A stretch of DNA of 33,564 bases from Campylobacteraceae bacterium (GCA_031263195.1 JAISGD010000032.1:1-33564); one strand, 5' to 3'. Positions 17,896 through 27,655 are shown, counted from the first letter of the stretch. Numbers and translations are program-made. The notes: generated by a model from the sequence alone, not told the origin.

Positions 17896-20800
17896 CTAAA
17901 GCTTCTTGCTATCTCCTTTTTTTATAAAAGCCAAAACAGTTATTATAAAAAGAACAATTACCGTAATGTATATGTATATTGGTATCGGTATAGGGTCGCC
18001 AGCAGCATATGAGTGCATGCCGGACAAGTAAAGATTAACACCAAAATAGGTCATAATGATAGAAAAATAGCCGAAAACAGAAGCGACGCAAAACGCAAAT
18101 TGTCCGTTTAGAAACGGTATAAATCTGAAATGCACAATCACCGCGTATATCAAAATGGATATAAGTGCCCAAGTCTCTTTCGGATCCCACCCCCAATATC
18201 TGCCCCAGCTCTCATTTGCCCATACGCCACCCAGAAAATTACCTACAATCAGCAGTGAAAGTCCCAATATCATAGACATTTCATTTATTCTCACGGCTTC
18301 CGTGATATTGTTCTCAATCTCCTTTTTATGTGAAATATTTTTCACAAAGCCTTTAATGATATATAGTATAAGCGCAAAAAAACCAAGTAGTGCGCAAAGT
18401 CCTAAAAATCCGTAACTAGCCGTAATGATTGAAACATGTATCGTAAGCCAGTGCGACTTAAGCACGGGAGCGAGATTGGTTATCTGCGGGTCAAGCCAGC
18501 TCAAATGCGCTGTAAAGAGAGTAATACCTGCCATTATGGATGAGAGAGCCATAGATATGATAGATGTACGCGAAAAGAAAAGTCCCGACAACGCTATCGC
18601 CCACGCTATATATATCATAGACTCATAGCTATTACTCCACGGAGCATGTTCGGCAACATACCATCTAAGCGCAAGACCGCATGTGTGTAACGCAAATGTC
18701 AACAAATTCACAGCAAAGACGAACATAGCAACCGGCTTGATATTAAATCCGGGCAGAGCCATTCGCACAAAGATAAATAACAGCAATAATAAACCGCTTA
18801 AAAGATACAGTGGATATATCCTGTCAAAAATCTTTATTTTATTGAAAAATATTTCTGCTTTTATCTTATGTTCGCTGGGGATTAATTCCGGCGGAGAGAC
18901 TTGAACCTGATAATTTTTAATAATATCCACCATTTTATCAGCTGCGCTCCAGTTGCCGCTCTCTTTAGCCATCGCGACAGAGTCAAAATAGAAGCCAAAT
19001 ATTATCTGCGCATTTTCACTCTCATTAGATGAAAAACTTGCCATAGCCTCGTTGATTGAGTACCATTTATTCTCACCATTTTTTGGTATAATGCGCAAAA
19101 TATTCATATTGAAAACCGCGTAAAGGATATTGAGACGCTCGTCCACTTTTATCACATCTTTGTCGAATTGATTGCGCTCGCTCTCTTTTTTACGATTGGC
19201 TATCTCGGAGACTTGCATCAACTTATAGTTTCTGTCATCATCAAAAAAATCTGCTGCTGCTGCGTAATTGCCGCTGATACCGATAAGTTTTTTAAGTTCA
19301 TCATGCGAAACTCTAATAACAGGTTCATTGTACCACCTCTGCGCATTCGAAATCATTTCAAGCAGCACTTCATTGGCTCCAAGAGAGTTGTAGCTCTCCT
19401 GACGGTAGAGTTTGTTTAAAACTTCGCGCGCAACTGTATCGACAGGGTATATACGACCATCTAAACCTTGAACCGGTATTGTGCCGAAATTTTCAGCGTG
19501 ATCTTTTGCACTGTTAGCGTATGAAGGCGTAAAGATACAGCTTAGAGCCAATGTTAAAAACACAATGGATACAGCGGAAGTTTTGCCACGTTTTAAATTT
19601 ATATCTTTATGTATCATTGAAGCTAATTTCCTAAATCTGCTTTTTGGATTGAAAAGATTTAAAAACAATCCCAAACTTAATAAAAAATAGCCTATATAAG
19701 TAGGTATTTTACCGGGATCTTTATTGACAGACAGTATAGTACCGCCCTCATCTTCATCATAAAACGCTTGAAAAAAGCGATACCCTTTATAATCCAAAAC
19801 ATTGTTCATATAAACGCGATAAGGCATCGTAAAATTACCGTCATTAACCGTTATCTCGCTCGCGTATGACGAAGGCGAACGCGAACCCGGATATCTTTCA
19901 AGCTGAAAATCATTAAGATGGACTGAAAACGGCAATGCAAACTCCGCAGAGCCCCACTTAAGAGCAAACATCGCATTATCTATCATAACGCGGGCGGGCG
20001 TACCGCTATATCCCCTGCCGCGCCCTCTTAAAATAACCTCTTTTGAGACGTCTTTATAAGTAAGAGTTACCACCAAAGCGTCCGTATACATAGCAGTAGT
20101 TTGCGGCGTGATTTCGCCGCTTATTAATTTTTCTTTGCCTTTAAGTCCTATATATTTCGCTGCAAAATTCGTATTTCCCAAAGTGTAAAGATGCTTATCG
20201 TCAAACGACTCTTTTTCGCTTTTTTTATACTTTCCCAAAGTCGCGTCGCTCATTTTAAACCAACTCAAATCTTCGCTTGATATAAGTGAAAATTCGCCAT
20301 CCTGCATTATAAATCTCACAAGCGGTTTTGAGGCGTTTTCTATCTTTTTATTGAATGTGAATATCACCTCATCGCTCTCTACAACTTCCTCCTCGCGCAG
20401 TACAATATCAGCCCTGTTTTCTCCCTGTGAAATGACAATGGTTATCATTGGCACGCCGTCTTTATCATCCTGTATAGTATTAACGGCATTTTGTATATAC
20501 TCTTTGAAAGCCACGCGCGCAATATTATCGCCGACTTTAAAAGAAAAATCAAAATCGTTGAAACCGATTTTAGAGATAAAGCGCTTATATTCAGCGCCGT
20601 ATAAAACGCCGTTTGCAAAAGCTTGAGCTTGCACAAATGATTCTAAGGATTTGACTATATTATTACTCTCATTCTCCCTTATATGCAGTGTACCCTCATA
20701 TCCGCCGTAACGCGTTAAAGCTGAACCTAAAAGGATAAAGAGAAAACTCACGTGAAAAATAAGAACAGGCAGTTTTTCTTTTTTATGAAGCTTAAAATGT

Positions 20801-21006
20801 AAAATATTATATACAAGATTAAACGCCAAAAAGAGTTGTATTATCTCAAACCACTTCGCCGTATATACAATAGCCCACGCTGTCTCAGTTCCGAAATCAT
20901 TTTCTATGAATGTCGCCACAGCACAGGACAGTGCAAATACAATCAACAAAACAGCCATAAACCACATAGAGAAAAACGCTTTTAGACAACTTTCAATTAT
21001 CTTCAT
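17896..21006 (-). CDS. ccsBA: Cytochrome c synthase CcsBA (ResB-CcsA fusion)
   Basis: A 1036-residue integral membrane protein, the single-chain system II cytochrome c biogenesis machine typical of Campylobacterota. It exports heme and ligates it to CxxCH motifs in the periplasm. The N-terminal ResB/CcsB part has helices near 10-30, 50-70 and 78-97. The large periplasmic domain follows, and a helix pair around 430-500 ends in a segment resembling a signal peptide. A second periplasmic stretch comes next, then the CcsA part with the tryptophan-rich WWD motif at about 934-950 (WGRYWGWDPKETWALIS). Flanking His residues include one in LTIHVSIITA and H998 in SGMHSYAAG. Its ATG lies 31 bases after livF, so it may be read from the liv transcript. 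Confidence 0.96.
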   Translation of the reverse strand: MKIIESCLKAFFSMWFMAVLLIVFALSCAVATFIENDFGTETAWAIVYTAKWFEIIQLFLAFNLVYNILHFKLHKKEKLPVLIFHVSFLFILLGSALTRYGGYEGTLHIRENESNNIVKSLESFVQAQAFANGVLYGAEYKRFISKIGFNDFDFSFKVGDNIARVAFKEYIQNAVNTIQDDKDGVPMITIVISQGENRADIVLREEEVVESDEVIFTFNKKIENASKPLVRFIMQDGEFSLISSEDLSWFKMSDATLGKYKKSEKESFDDKHLYTLGNTNFAAKYIGLKGKEKLISGEITPQTTAMYTDALVVTLTYKDVSKEVILRGRGRGYSGTPARVMIDNAMFALKWGSAEFALPFSVHLNDFQLERYPGSRSPSSYASEITVNDGNFTMPYRVYMNNVLDYKGYRFFQAFYDEDEGGTILSVNKDPGKIPTYIGYFLLSLGLFLNLFNPKSRFRKLASMIHKDINLKRGKTSAVSIVFLTLALSCIFTPSYANSAKDHAENFGTIPVQGLDGRIYPVDTVAREVLNKLYRQESYNSLGANEVLLEMISNAQRWYNEPVIRVSHDELKKLIGISGNYAAAADFFDDDRNYKLMQVSEIANRKKESERNQFDKDVIKVDERLNILYAVFNMNILRIIPKNGENKWYSINEAMASFSSNESENAQIIFGFYFDSVAMAKESGNWSAADKMVDIIKNYQVQVSPPELIPSEHKIKAEIFFNKIKIFDRIYPLYLLSGLLLLLFIFVRMALPGFNIKPVAMFVFAVNLLTFALHTCGLALRWYVAEHAPWSNSYESMIYIAWAIALSGLFFSRTSIISMALSSIMAGITLFTAHLSWLDPQITNLAPVLKSHWLTIHVSIITASYGFLGLCALLGFFALILYIIKGFVKNISHKKEIENNITEAVRINEMSMILGLSLLIVGNFLGGVWANESWGRYWGWDPKETWALISILIYAVIVHFRFIPFLNGQFAFCVASVFGYFSIIMTYFGVNLYLSGMHSYAAGDPIPIPIYIYITVIVLFIITVLAFIKKGDSKKL

Positions 21007-21037
21007 AAATCAACCTTATTTTTACGGAAAAACGGCA

Positions 21038-21733
21038 TCATCCGCCAAGATATTTTTTCCTTATCATATCGTCTCCTATCATTGTAGAAGCGATACCTTC
21101 CATAACTATTTTACCATTCTCCAAAACGTACGCATAATCGCTTATTTTGAGCGCCGCGAAAGCGTTTTGTTCCACAAGCAGTATCGTTATACCCTCATTT
21201 TTGAGTCTTACTATAGTATCAAACACTTCGCCGACGATTTTGGGAGCAAGCCCAAGACTTGGCTCATCCAGCATTAAGAGTTTGGGTTCGCTCATCAAAG
21301 CTCTTGAAATAGCCAGCATTTGTTGTTCTCCGCCGCTTAAAGTACCGGCCATTTGGTGGCGTTTATCTTTTATACGCGGAAAAAGTTCATACATCACATC
21401 TTTCAACTCTTCGTAATTATCATCGTTATTAAATGCACCGATACGCAGATTTTCTTCGACAGTAAGATTTATGAAAATACGCCTGCCCTCCGGCACCAAC
21501 GCCATACCATTTTTAACTAAAGTATGCGTTTTATGTTTTCTTGTCTCATAGCCGCCGAAATTTATCTCGCCTTTTCTCTTAACACTGTTTAAAAGAGCAT
21601 TGAGTGTAGATGTTTTACCAGCTCCGTTTGAACCTATAAGCGAAACGATACTGCCTGACTCTACTTTAAAACTTATGCCTTTCACCGCTTCTATCAGTCC
21701 GTAATATACATATAAATCTTTAACTTCAATCAT
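21038..21733 (-). CDS. livF: Branched-chain amino-acid ABC transporter ATPase LivF
   Basis: A 231-residue ATPase of the HAAT (branched-chain amino acid) importer. Walker A GSNGAGKTST is near residue 36, the ABC signature is LSGGEQQML, Walker B is LLMLDEPSLGL and the switch His is replaced by the usual LivF Gln (LVEQN). The ATG at 21733 overlaps livG by eight bases; an upstream TTG adds two residues and is less likely, as GGGGGA is well placed for the ATG. Cytoplasmic; pairs with LivG on the LivHM permease. Confidence 0.95.
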   Translation of the reverse strand: MIEVKDLYVYYGLIEAVKGISFKVESGSIVSLIGSNGAGKTSTLNALLNSVKRKGEINFGGYETRKHKTHTLVKNGMALVPEGRRIFINLTVEENLRIGAFNNDDNYEELKDVMYELFPRIKDKRHQMAGTLSGGEQQMLAISRALMSEPKLLMLDEPSLGLAPKIVGEVFDTIVRLKNEGITILLVEQNAFAALKISDYAYVLENGKIVMEGIASTMIGDDMIRKKYLGG

Positions 21734-22493
21734 TTGCAAAATCCCCCAAATATGCCGCTACAACATCTTTATGGCTAATCACTTCGGCAGGCGTACCTTC
21801 GCATATGGATTTACCGTAGTCAAGCACCAAAACTCTATCGCAGAGTTGATTTACAAATTTCATATCGTGTTCTATGAGTAAAACGGCAAGATTAAAATCC
21901 TCTTTGGCTCTTTGCAAAAGAGTCGCCAACTCTTTTGTCTCGGCAGGATTCATTCCAGCAGCCGGTTCGTCAAGAAGTAAAATTTTAGGATTTGTGGCAA
22001 GAGCGCGGGCGATTTCCACTTTACGCTGCTGTCCGTAACTGAGACTTACCGCTGTTTCATTTTCAAAAGCGTCTATCTCTAAATATCTCAAAATCTCCCT
22101 CGCTCTAAATCTTATCTCCCGTTCAAATTTGAAAAATCTCGGCAAGCGAAACATCCCTTCAAAAAATGTATATTTGGCATAGTGGTCAAAACCGATAAGT
22201 ACATTTTCCATAACGCTCATAGAGTTAAAAAGACGAATATTTTGAAAAGTTCTCGCTACACCTTTACGTACAATCTGATAAGGCATCAACCCCGATATGA
22301 CCTCTCCGTTCAACTCTACAACACCGCTTGTGGGTTTGTAATTGCCCGTGATAATATTGAACATTGTGGTTTTACCGGCACCATTAGGACCGATAAGTCC
22401 AAAAATACGACCTGTCTCAACGCTAAAAGAGGTATCGCTTATAGCTGTTACACCGCCAAAACTCTTCGTTATATTTTTTATCTCAAGCATCAT
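21726..22493 (-). CDS. livG: Branched-chain amino-acid ABC transporter ATPase LivG
   Basis: A 255-residue ATPase. Walker A GPNGAGKTTMFN lies near the N terminus, followed by the LivG-typical GVARTFQNIRLF segment, signature LSYGQQRKVEIARAL, Walker B LLLDEPAAGMNP and switch LIEHDMKFV. Two ATG codons are adjacent (22493 and 22490); the first overlaps the livM stop by four bases (ATGA), the second by one. Part of the livJHMGF block. Confidence 0.96.
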   Translation of the reverse strand: MMLEIKNITKSFGGVTAISDTSFSVETGRIFGLIGPNGAGKTTMFNIITGNYKPTSGVVELNGEVISGLMPYQIVRKGVARTFQNIRLFNSMSVMENVLIGFDHYAKYTFFEGMFRLPRFFKFEREIRFRAREILRYLEIDAFENETAVSLSYGQQRKVEIARALATNPKILLLDEPAAGMNPAETKELATLLQRAKEDFNLAVLLIEHDMKFVNQLCDRVLVLDYGKSICEGTPAEVISHKDVVAAYLGDFAND

Positions 22494-23515
22494 TGTTTCT
22501 TACTTCTTATTTTTTTTAAAATATCTCCCGCTTCACTATTGCCAAACAATCCTCGTCTTGCAAAAAGCATAACAAGTATAAGTATGACCGAAAAAACTAC
22601 CATTCTAAGACCGGGCATTGCGGGAGTTTCATAACCGAACACTCTTATGGGCTCATCTAAAAATCGCAACCACTCGCTGCCGCCGATAACAAGTACGGTG
22701 CCAACAACCGCTCCCGTCGTACTTCCAAGTCCACCTAAAACTATAATGATAAGCAGTTGAAACGTAAGAAAAAATGTAAATTGATCCGGCGATACGGTTG
22801 TCAAAAGAACAGCCAATAATCCGCCGCCTATACCTTCAAAAAACGCACTTGTACAAAAAGCTGTGGTTTTAATTTTAAATGTATTGATGCCCATAGCTCC
22901 AGCCGCATCCTCATCATCTCGTATTGCTTTCATCGCGCGACCGTATTTGGAGTTCACAATATTCAGGATAAAAATCACAGTAAACAGAGCCGCAAACCCT
23001 GTCCAGTAAAAATTCGCGTATTCTGGTATATCATTCAGCCCTAAAGAGCCATTTGTAATCTGAGGATTATTTATAGCCAAAATCTGTATGATAAATCCAA
23101 ATCCCAAAGTCACAATAGCAAGATAATCGCCTCTTACGCGAAAGACGGGAAAAGCGAGCATAAGCGCTACAGCAGAAGCTGTCAATCCCGATACAATAAG
23201 CGCTGTTATGAAACCCGAATTTATCCATAAAATCAATGCCGTCGGTTCCTCTACTACAAATTGATACATCTTTTCATCCGCACTTAAAAGCAACAGTGCC
23301 GTAACGTACGCTCCTATCGCCACAAAACCGTTCGGCTCCAAAGAGAATTGTCCCGTTACGCCGTTGATAAGGTTATAGCTGACAGCTAAAATAGCAAAAA
23401 TCGCTATATTATTTAAAATGCGCATACTGTATTCGTCAAAAATAGCAGGCGCAAAAAATATAAAACCGGCTGCAATTAAAAAAACGGCGCTGTTGATAGC
23501 TATTTTATATCTCAT
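22490..23515 (-). CDS. livM: Branched-chain amino-acid ABC permease LivM
   Basis: A 341-residue inner-membrane permease with about nine or ten hydrophobic helices. It carries LivM signatures YNLINGVTGQFSLEPNGFVAIGAY, RGDYLAIVTLGFG and GRAMKAIRDDEDAAGAMGIN (the cytoplasmic coupling loop for LivG/F). The ATG at 23515 begins one base after the livH stop and is preferred over a TTG/ATG-type extension that would overlap livH by about 60 bases. Substrate by homology is Leu/Ile/Val or a related amino acid. Confidence 0.94.
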   Translation of the reverse strand: MRYKIAINSAVFLIAAGFIFFAPAIFDEYSMRILNNIAIFAILAVSYNLINGVTGQFSLEPNGFVAIGAYVTALLLLSADEKMYQFVVEEPTALILWINSGFITALIVSGLTASAVALMLAFPVFRVRGDYLAIVTLGFGFIIQILAINNPQITNGSLGLNDIPEYANFYWTGFAALFTVIFILNIVNSKYGRAMKAIRDDEDAAGAMGINTFKIKTTAFCTSAFFEGIGGGLLAVLLTTVSPDQFTFFLTFQLLIIIVLGGLGSTTGAVVGTVLVIGGSEWLRFLDEPIRVFGYETPAMPGLRMVVFSVILILVMLFARRGLFGNSEAGDILKKIRSKKQ

Positions 23516-23516
23516 A

Positions 23517-24413
23517 TCAGAACCTGCTCTTTTCAAAATTGTAACCAAGTATACCGGTTGGTTTAAAGAGTAAAACAAATATCAGAAATATAAATGCAAA
23601 GGCATCTTTATAACCCCCAAGTTCCGGGAAAAATGCGACCGCGACAACTTCCGTGAAGCCTATTATAAAGCCTCCCAAAACAGCCCCTGTAACGCTTCCG
23701 ATACCACCTACAACTGCCGCGGCAAAAGCTTTAAGTCCTATCAAAACTCCCATCATCGGGTCAATCGCAGGATAATTTAATGCCCAAAACACACCGCCTA
23801 CAGCAGCAAGCGAACTGCCCATTGCAAAGACCAGCATGATAATTTTATTTGCATCTACACCCATAAGATTGACGGTTTTAACATCAAATGCCAATGCTCG
23901 TATTGCTACGCCGTACTTTGTGCGAAAGAGTACATATAAGATAATCATCAGTAAAATTATCGTGATGATCGGTACCAAAAGGGCCGACATGGAAAATGTA
24001 AGTCCAAAAACCGTAATAACTTTACTCATATAAGACGGAACTAAAAATCCTTTCGGCACGCCGCCGAAAAGCACATTAAAACTATTTTCCAAAAAGTAAC
24101 TGATACCTATGGCTGTTATTAAAAGCGAGATACGCGGGGCATTACGCAGAGGTTTATAAGCTATCTTATCTGTCAAAATTCCAAGGAGACAAGCGCCTAA
24201 AACAGCCATAATAGCGGCGGCAAAAAACGGCAATCCAAATACCGCCATACCAAAATAACACAAAAACGCTCCAACCATCATAATATCGCCGTGTGCAAAG
24301 TTGATAAGCCTCAAAACGCCGTAAACCATCGTATACCCGACAGCTATGAGCGCATACATACTGCCTAAACTGAATCCGTTTAGCATCTGCTGCATAAAAG
24401 TTATAAAATCCAA
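23517..24413 (-). CDS. livH: Branched-chain amino-acid ABC permease LivH
   Basis: A 298-residue inner-membrane permease with about eight helices. Typical LivH features are QQMLNGFSLGSMYALIAVGYTMVYG at the start (read as two adjoining motifs), INFAHGDIMMVGA and a RALAFDVKTVNLMGVD coupling loop. The start is TTG at 24413, chosen because AGGAG lies six to seven bases before it; an ATG six codons in (24395) has no such site. It is separated from livJ by a hairpin terminator, so expression is probably lower than that of livJ. Confidence 0.93.
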   Translation of the reverse strand: MDFITFMQQMLNGFSLGSMYALIAVGYTMVYGVLRLINFAHGDIMMVGAFLCYFGMAVFGLPFFAAAIMAVLGACLLGILTDKIAYKPLRNAPRISLLITAIGISYFLENSFNVLFGGVPKGFLVPSYMSKVITVFGLTFSMSALLVPIITIILLMIILYVLFRTKYGVAIRALAFDVKTVNLMGVDANKIIMLVFAMGSSLAAVGGVFWALNYPAIDPMMGVLIGLKAFAAAVVGGIGSVTGAVLGGFIIGFTEVVAVAFFPELGGYKDAFAFIFLIFVLLFKPTGILGYNFEKSRF

Positions 24414-24470
24414 AAAATGCTCCTATATTCACAACGCCACCAATCATAATTGGCACCGCAATAAATATTT

Positions 24471-24505
24471 AAAAAAAATAGGCTCCTTGCACAAAACAAA
24501 GAGCC
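24471..24505 (-). terminator. Intercistronic terminator/attenuator between livJ and livH
   Basis: Read on the minus strand, a 9-bp stem with one G-T pair (24505-24497 with 24489-24481, GGCTC...GAGCC core) and a 7-base loop is followed by TA and eight T. This is the strongest intrinsic terminator in the window. Its place, after the binding-protein gene and before the permease genes, would give partial read-through and more LivJ than transporter. The rest of the gap 24414-24555 has no gene. Confidence 0.85.
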
Positions 24506-24555
24506 GTTTAAAAATCTATAAATCCAAATGTAAAATCTGTATTTTAACAAAAAAC

Positions 24556-25671
24556 TTACGGATTTACTGTTGCTTTATATATAAATTTACCGTCTTTTAC
24601 CTCTTTGATAACAGCCGAGCGCACAGGGTCGCCGTTTGGCAGCATATTGATAACTCCGCTGACACCTTCAAATCCCTGAGCAGCTTTTATCTGCTTGTTA
24701 ACGCATACGCCGTCTTCCGGATTTTCACATTTATTCATAGCGTCTATTATCAAAAAGTAAGCGTCCGCGCCTAACGCGGTAAACGAAGCCATCTCTTTGT
24801 TGCCGCTTGTCTTTTCATACTCTTTTATAAAATCTTCGGAACGTTTTGTAGGAGGCGCGCCGTAATCAAACGTATCTGTAAACATGTATCCTTCAACAGC
24901 GCTTTTGCCAAGCTCTAAAAATGTAGGGTTAGCGACGCCGTCGCCTGAAAACATCGGCTTATTTAATCCTATCTCTTTGGCTTGGATAGCTATCATAGAC
25001 GCCTCAGGATGATATAACGGCAAAAATATCATATCAGGATTTGCGCTTTTGATTTGCGCTACTACAGCTTTGAAGTCTTTATCGCCGGAGTTTACAGAAA
25101 TCTTTTTGATGATTTTACCGCCGTTAGCTGTAAAAACATCTTCAAACGTTTTACCCAAACCTATAGAGTAAACCTGCGCTTGGTCTATAAGAAGCGCGGC
25201 TGTTTTAAGTCCTAAAGTATTGTAAGCGTAGTTAGCGACAACAGCTCCCTGAAACGAGTCCGTAAAACAAACGCGGCTTACAAACTCGCGTTTTTGCGTC
25301 AATCTATCGCTTGTAGCAGCAGGAGCTACAACGGGAACTTTAGCCTTTTCAGCTATGGAAACGACTTGGTCTGTATTTGTACTGATAAGTTCGCCAACTA
25401 TAGCAGAGACTTTTTCAGATGAGATAAGTCTTGAAGCGGCGTTGGCAGACTCCACCTTTTCGCCTTTGGTATCAATCAAAACTACTTTGACGGTATCGCC
25501 GTTTTTCAAAGTCGGTTCCAATTTGTTCGCTAAAGACAATCCCTCGTATGCTGTTTGTCCATAAGCGGCGATAGATCCGCTCATAGGCATAATAGCGCCT
25601 ATCTTTATCTCTTTAGCCGACAATGTGCCAACAAGAGCCGCAACCAATGCAATTGATAGCGATTTGTTCAT
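24556..25671 (-). CDS. livJ: Periplasmic branched-chain amino-acid binding protein LivJ/LivK
   Basis: A 371-residue type I periplasmic binding protein. The signal peptide (MNKSLSIALVAALVGTLSA, about 19 residues) precedes EIKIGAIMPMSGSIAAYGQ, the family start with its substrate-contact Ser/Ala/Gly loop. Later motifs include GELISTNTDQVVSIAEKA, VPVVAPAATSD and FSGDGVANPTF. Two Cys near the C terminus (in CENPEDGVC) may form the usual surface disulfide. AAGGAG precedes the ATG. Only one binding protein is present here; from memory C. jejuni has two (livJ and livK), so the symbol is a choice between near-equals. Confidence 0.93.
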   Translation of the reverse strand: MNKSLSIALVAALVGTLSAKEIKIGAIMPMSGSIAAYGQTAYEGLSLANKLEPTLKNGDTVKVVLIDTKGEKVESANAASRLISSEKVSAIVGELISTNTDQVVSIAEKAKVPVVAPAATSDRLTQKREFVSRVCFTDSFQGAVVANYAYNTLGLKTAALLIDQAQVYSIGLGKTFEDVFTANGGKIIKKISVNSGDKDFKAVVAQIKSANPDMIFLPLYHPEASMIAIQAKEIGLNKPMFSGDGVANPTFLELGKSAVEGYMFTDTFDYGAPPTKRSEDFIKEYEKTSGNKEMASFTALGADAYFLIIDAMNKCENPEDGVCVNKQIKAAQGFEGVSGVINMLPNGDPVRSAVIKEVKDGKFIYKATVNP

Positions 25672-25696
25672 ATTATCTCCTTATTAAAATAAATTT

Positions 25697-25702
25697 TTTA
25701 TA
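25697..25702 (-). promoter_or_regulatory. Candidate -10 box of livJ
   Basis: TATAAA on the minus strand at 25702-25697, about 25 bases before the livJ start codon, followed by an A-rich leader with AAGGAG. No -35 match. Confidence 0.45.
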
Positions 25703-25746
25703 CTACAAAAGCTTTACTTTAAAATAGTTAAGATGATGCTCTACTA

Positions 25747-26343
25747 TTATTTAAGTGAATCTATATAAGAAGCGATATCGCGCATTTGACTCTCATTGAG
25801 CATGATGGCTTGCACTCTCATAACAATTCCCGCACTCCCGCCATATCCTGAATCTCTTCTGTAATTTTTAAGCTGGTCGACTATCTCGGCTTTAGAGAGT
25901 TTTATCAAATCCCTCGCGCTTAAATAGGAGCTTTTTTCAGCCCTCTCGCCATGACATTTGGTACAGTTTTGTTTGTATAGTTTCTCACCCTGCGCGATAT
26001 CACCGTCTATATCTTTCTCGCCGAAAAGCATATCCATCACACCAAAACTCTTCTTCTCTTCTGTCTTTGAAGTTTGATTATATATGCTGTCGTTTACATC
26101 TACGATAACTATCTCATCATCGCTATTGGACTCTTCATTTTCAACAGCGTCAATTTCATCTGCCGCCTTAGTTGTATTTTCACTGATTATCTCAATGCTG
26201 CCGTTTACATTACTGGTTTGGTACTTTTCCATCAATTCCTTAAGCTCTTTCGCAAATTCGCCTGTAGCCTTTATCGTTATCTCCTCTTCGGCAAATAACA
26301 TACAACAGCAAGATATAGCAAAAAATATCAACAATTTACGCAT
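25747..26343 (-). CDS. Periplasmic monoheme cytochrome c
   Basis: A 198-residue exported protein. The signal peptide is unusual in containing three consecutive Cys (residues 12-14), with likely cleavage after MLFA. It is not a good lipobox. Residues 20-100 are a charged, acidic linker. The C-terminal cytochrome c domain carries CTKCH at 127-131 and a Met-rich segment (GIVMRVQAIML, about 172-182) for the axial ligand. It sits upstream of livJ, and a cytochrome c is also found next to the liv genes in C. jejuni by memory. The ATG has AAAGGA five bases upstream. Confidence 0.9.
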   Translation of the reverse strand: MRKLLIFFAISCCCMLFAEEEITIKATGEFAKELKELMEKYQTSNVNGSIEIISENTTKAADEIDAVENEESNSDDEIVIVDVNDSIYNQTSKTEEKKSFGVMDMLFGEKDIDGDIAQGEKLYKQNCTKCHGERAEKSSYLSARDLIKLSKAEIVDQLKNYRRDSGYGGSAGIVMRVQAIMLNESQMRDIASYIDSLK

Positions 26344-26368
26344 AAAAATCCTTTACATAGTGTGGCGG

Positions 26369-26374
26369 ATTATA
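26369..26374 (-). promoter_or_regulatory. Extended -10 promoter of the cytochrome c gene
   Basis: On the minus strand TGATATAAT gives an extended -10 with a perfect TATAAT (26374-26369), about 26 bases before the start codon. The rest of the gap 26344-26445 has no gene. Confidence 0.6.
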
Positions 26375-26445
26375 TCAATATTTTAATTAATAAAAACTAT
26401 CGCCCGCTTAGGTAATTTTAATGGTTTTTATTTTAAGCATCATCT

Positions 26446-27285
26446 TTACAATATCACACTATTATGCTCGTCAAATTGAAAAAATGACTGTTTTATCGCG
26501 TGTTTGTTCTGGTTCAGCGCGCTTATCGTCTTAATCTCATCCATGCTTAACTCAAAGTCAAAAATATCCGCATTCTCTTTGATACGCTGCGCATGCGACG
26601 ATTTTGGTATCGGAATAATATCATTTTGTAAATGCCATCTAAGTATAATTTGCGCCGGACTTTTGCCATATTTTTCGCCTATTTTGATAAGCTGCGGAGT
26701 TTTCAATATCTTAGCGCGCCCAAGCGGCGAATACGCTTCCACCACAATACCTTCCTGTTTGCAAAATTCACGTAAAGACTCTCTGGTGATAAATGGCGAA
26801 ATCTCTATTTGATTGACCATAGGCGGAATGTGAGCGGTTTTATAAATCTCATGTATATGAAACTGCGTGAAATTACTAACCCCGATAGCGCGAACCAGTC
26901 CGTCATCATAAAGTCGCTCCATAGCTCGCCAAGTATCGGCAAACTTCCCTTGTACAGGCCAATGTACAAGATACAAGTCCACAAAATCAACTTCAAGCTT
27001 TTTAATACTTGTTTCGAAAGCTTTTAGAGTAGTATCGTAACCCTGCTCTTCGTTCCAAACTTTTGTAGTGAGGAAAAATTCATCTCGGCGAAAATCTTTC
27101 AATCCTTCACCCACACCTTTTTCATTGTCGTAAATAGCGGCTGTATCTATCAACGCATACCCAACTTTCAATGCCTCGCACACACAGTCGGCAACTTCCC
27201 CACCATCACTTATTTGCCATACACCAAAACCAAATTTCGGCATTTTCACACCATTGCTTAGAGTTACAGTGCTTTTGATATTCAT
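26446..27285 (-). CDS. Aldo/keto reductase
   Basis: A 279-residue cytoplasmic NAD(P)H-dependent carbonyl reductase of the AKR superfamily, closest by eye to the 2,5-diketo-gluconate reductase type. The catalytic tetrad is complete: D47 and Y52 (LIDTAAIYDNE), K75 (FLTTKVW) and H108 (YLVHWP). Further signatures are AIGVSNF, NQIEISPF and the cofactor segment IPIPKSSHAQRIKENADIFDF. The ATG at 27285 has AAGG upstream. It stands alone; substrate unknown. Confidence 0.93.
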   Translation of the reverse strand: MNIKSTVTLSNGVKMPKFGFGVWQISDGGEVADCVCEALKVGYALIDTAAIYDNEKGVGEGLKDFRRDEFFLTTKVWNEEQGYDTTLKAFETSIKKLEVDFVDLYLVHWPVQGKFADTWRAMERLYDDGLVRAIGVSNFTQFHIHEIYKTAHIPPMVNQIEISPFITRESLREFCKQEGIVVEAYSPLGRAKILKTPQLIKIGEKYGKSPAQIILRWHLQNDIIPIPKSSHAQRIKENADIFDFELSMDEIKTISALNQNKHAIKQSFFQFDEHNSVIL

Positions 27286-27655
27286 CTTAACCGCCTTAAA
27301 TTTTTCGTAATTATACTACTTAAAATACAAATAAATCAAATATTTTAATATTGATACTTTGCATCTGTGAGAATCTTATCTTTTAAGAAGGATTATTATT
27401 GCGCAGTAAAAACACTTGTTTTAGGAAATACTATACATCTTCGCGACATTACTTATCATAATATTAAATTCATATATACCATATAACTTTAAAACGCTTA
27501 TAAATTCTAAATCAATTAGTAAAATTATGCTTACTTTAATACTACTTTAAAGTCTTTTCAAATTAAATCAAAATTTAAAAAAGTCAAAACTAACATTGCA
27601 ATCCCAACAGGTAAAAATATGGGGTTGTAGTATACAGAGTTGAAATAAGAGGCAA
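27286..27655. other. Gene-free AT-rich spacer
   Basis: About 370 bases between the divergent aldo/keto reductase and Sel1 lipoprotein genes. It is very AT-rich with stops in all frames. I see no tRNA, conserved ORF or repeat apart from scattered -10-like sequences. Confidence 0.6.

Noticed and set aside
19480-19560. Possible split of ccsBA into separate ccsB and ccsA genes (an internal signal-peptide-like segment)
   Set aside because: The frame is open throughout, and single-chain CcsBA of about this length is the known Campylobacterota form.
25747-26343. Lipoprotein call for the cytochrome c because of Cys residues in the signal peptide
   Set aside because: None of the three Cys is preceded by a proper lipobox (residue -3 is Ala or Ser-type), and a normal cleavage site follows at MLFA.
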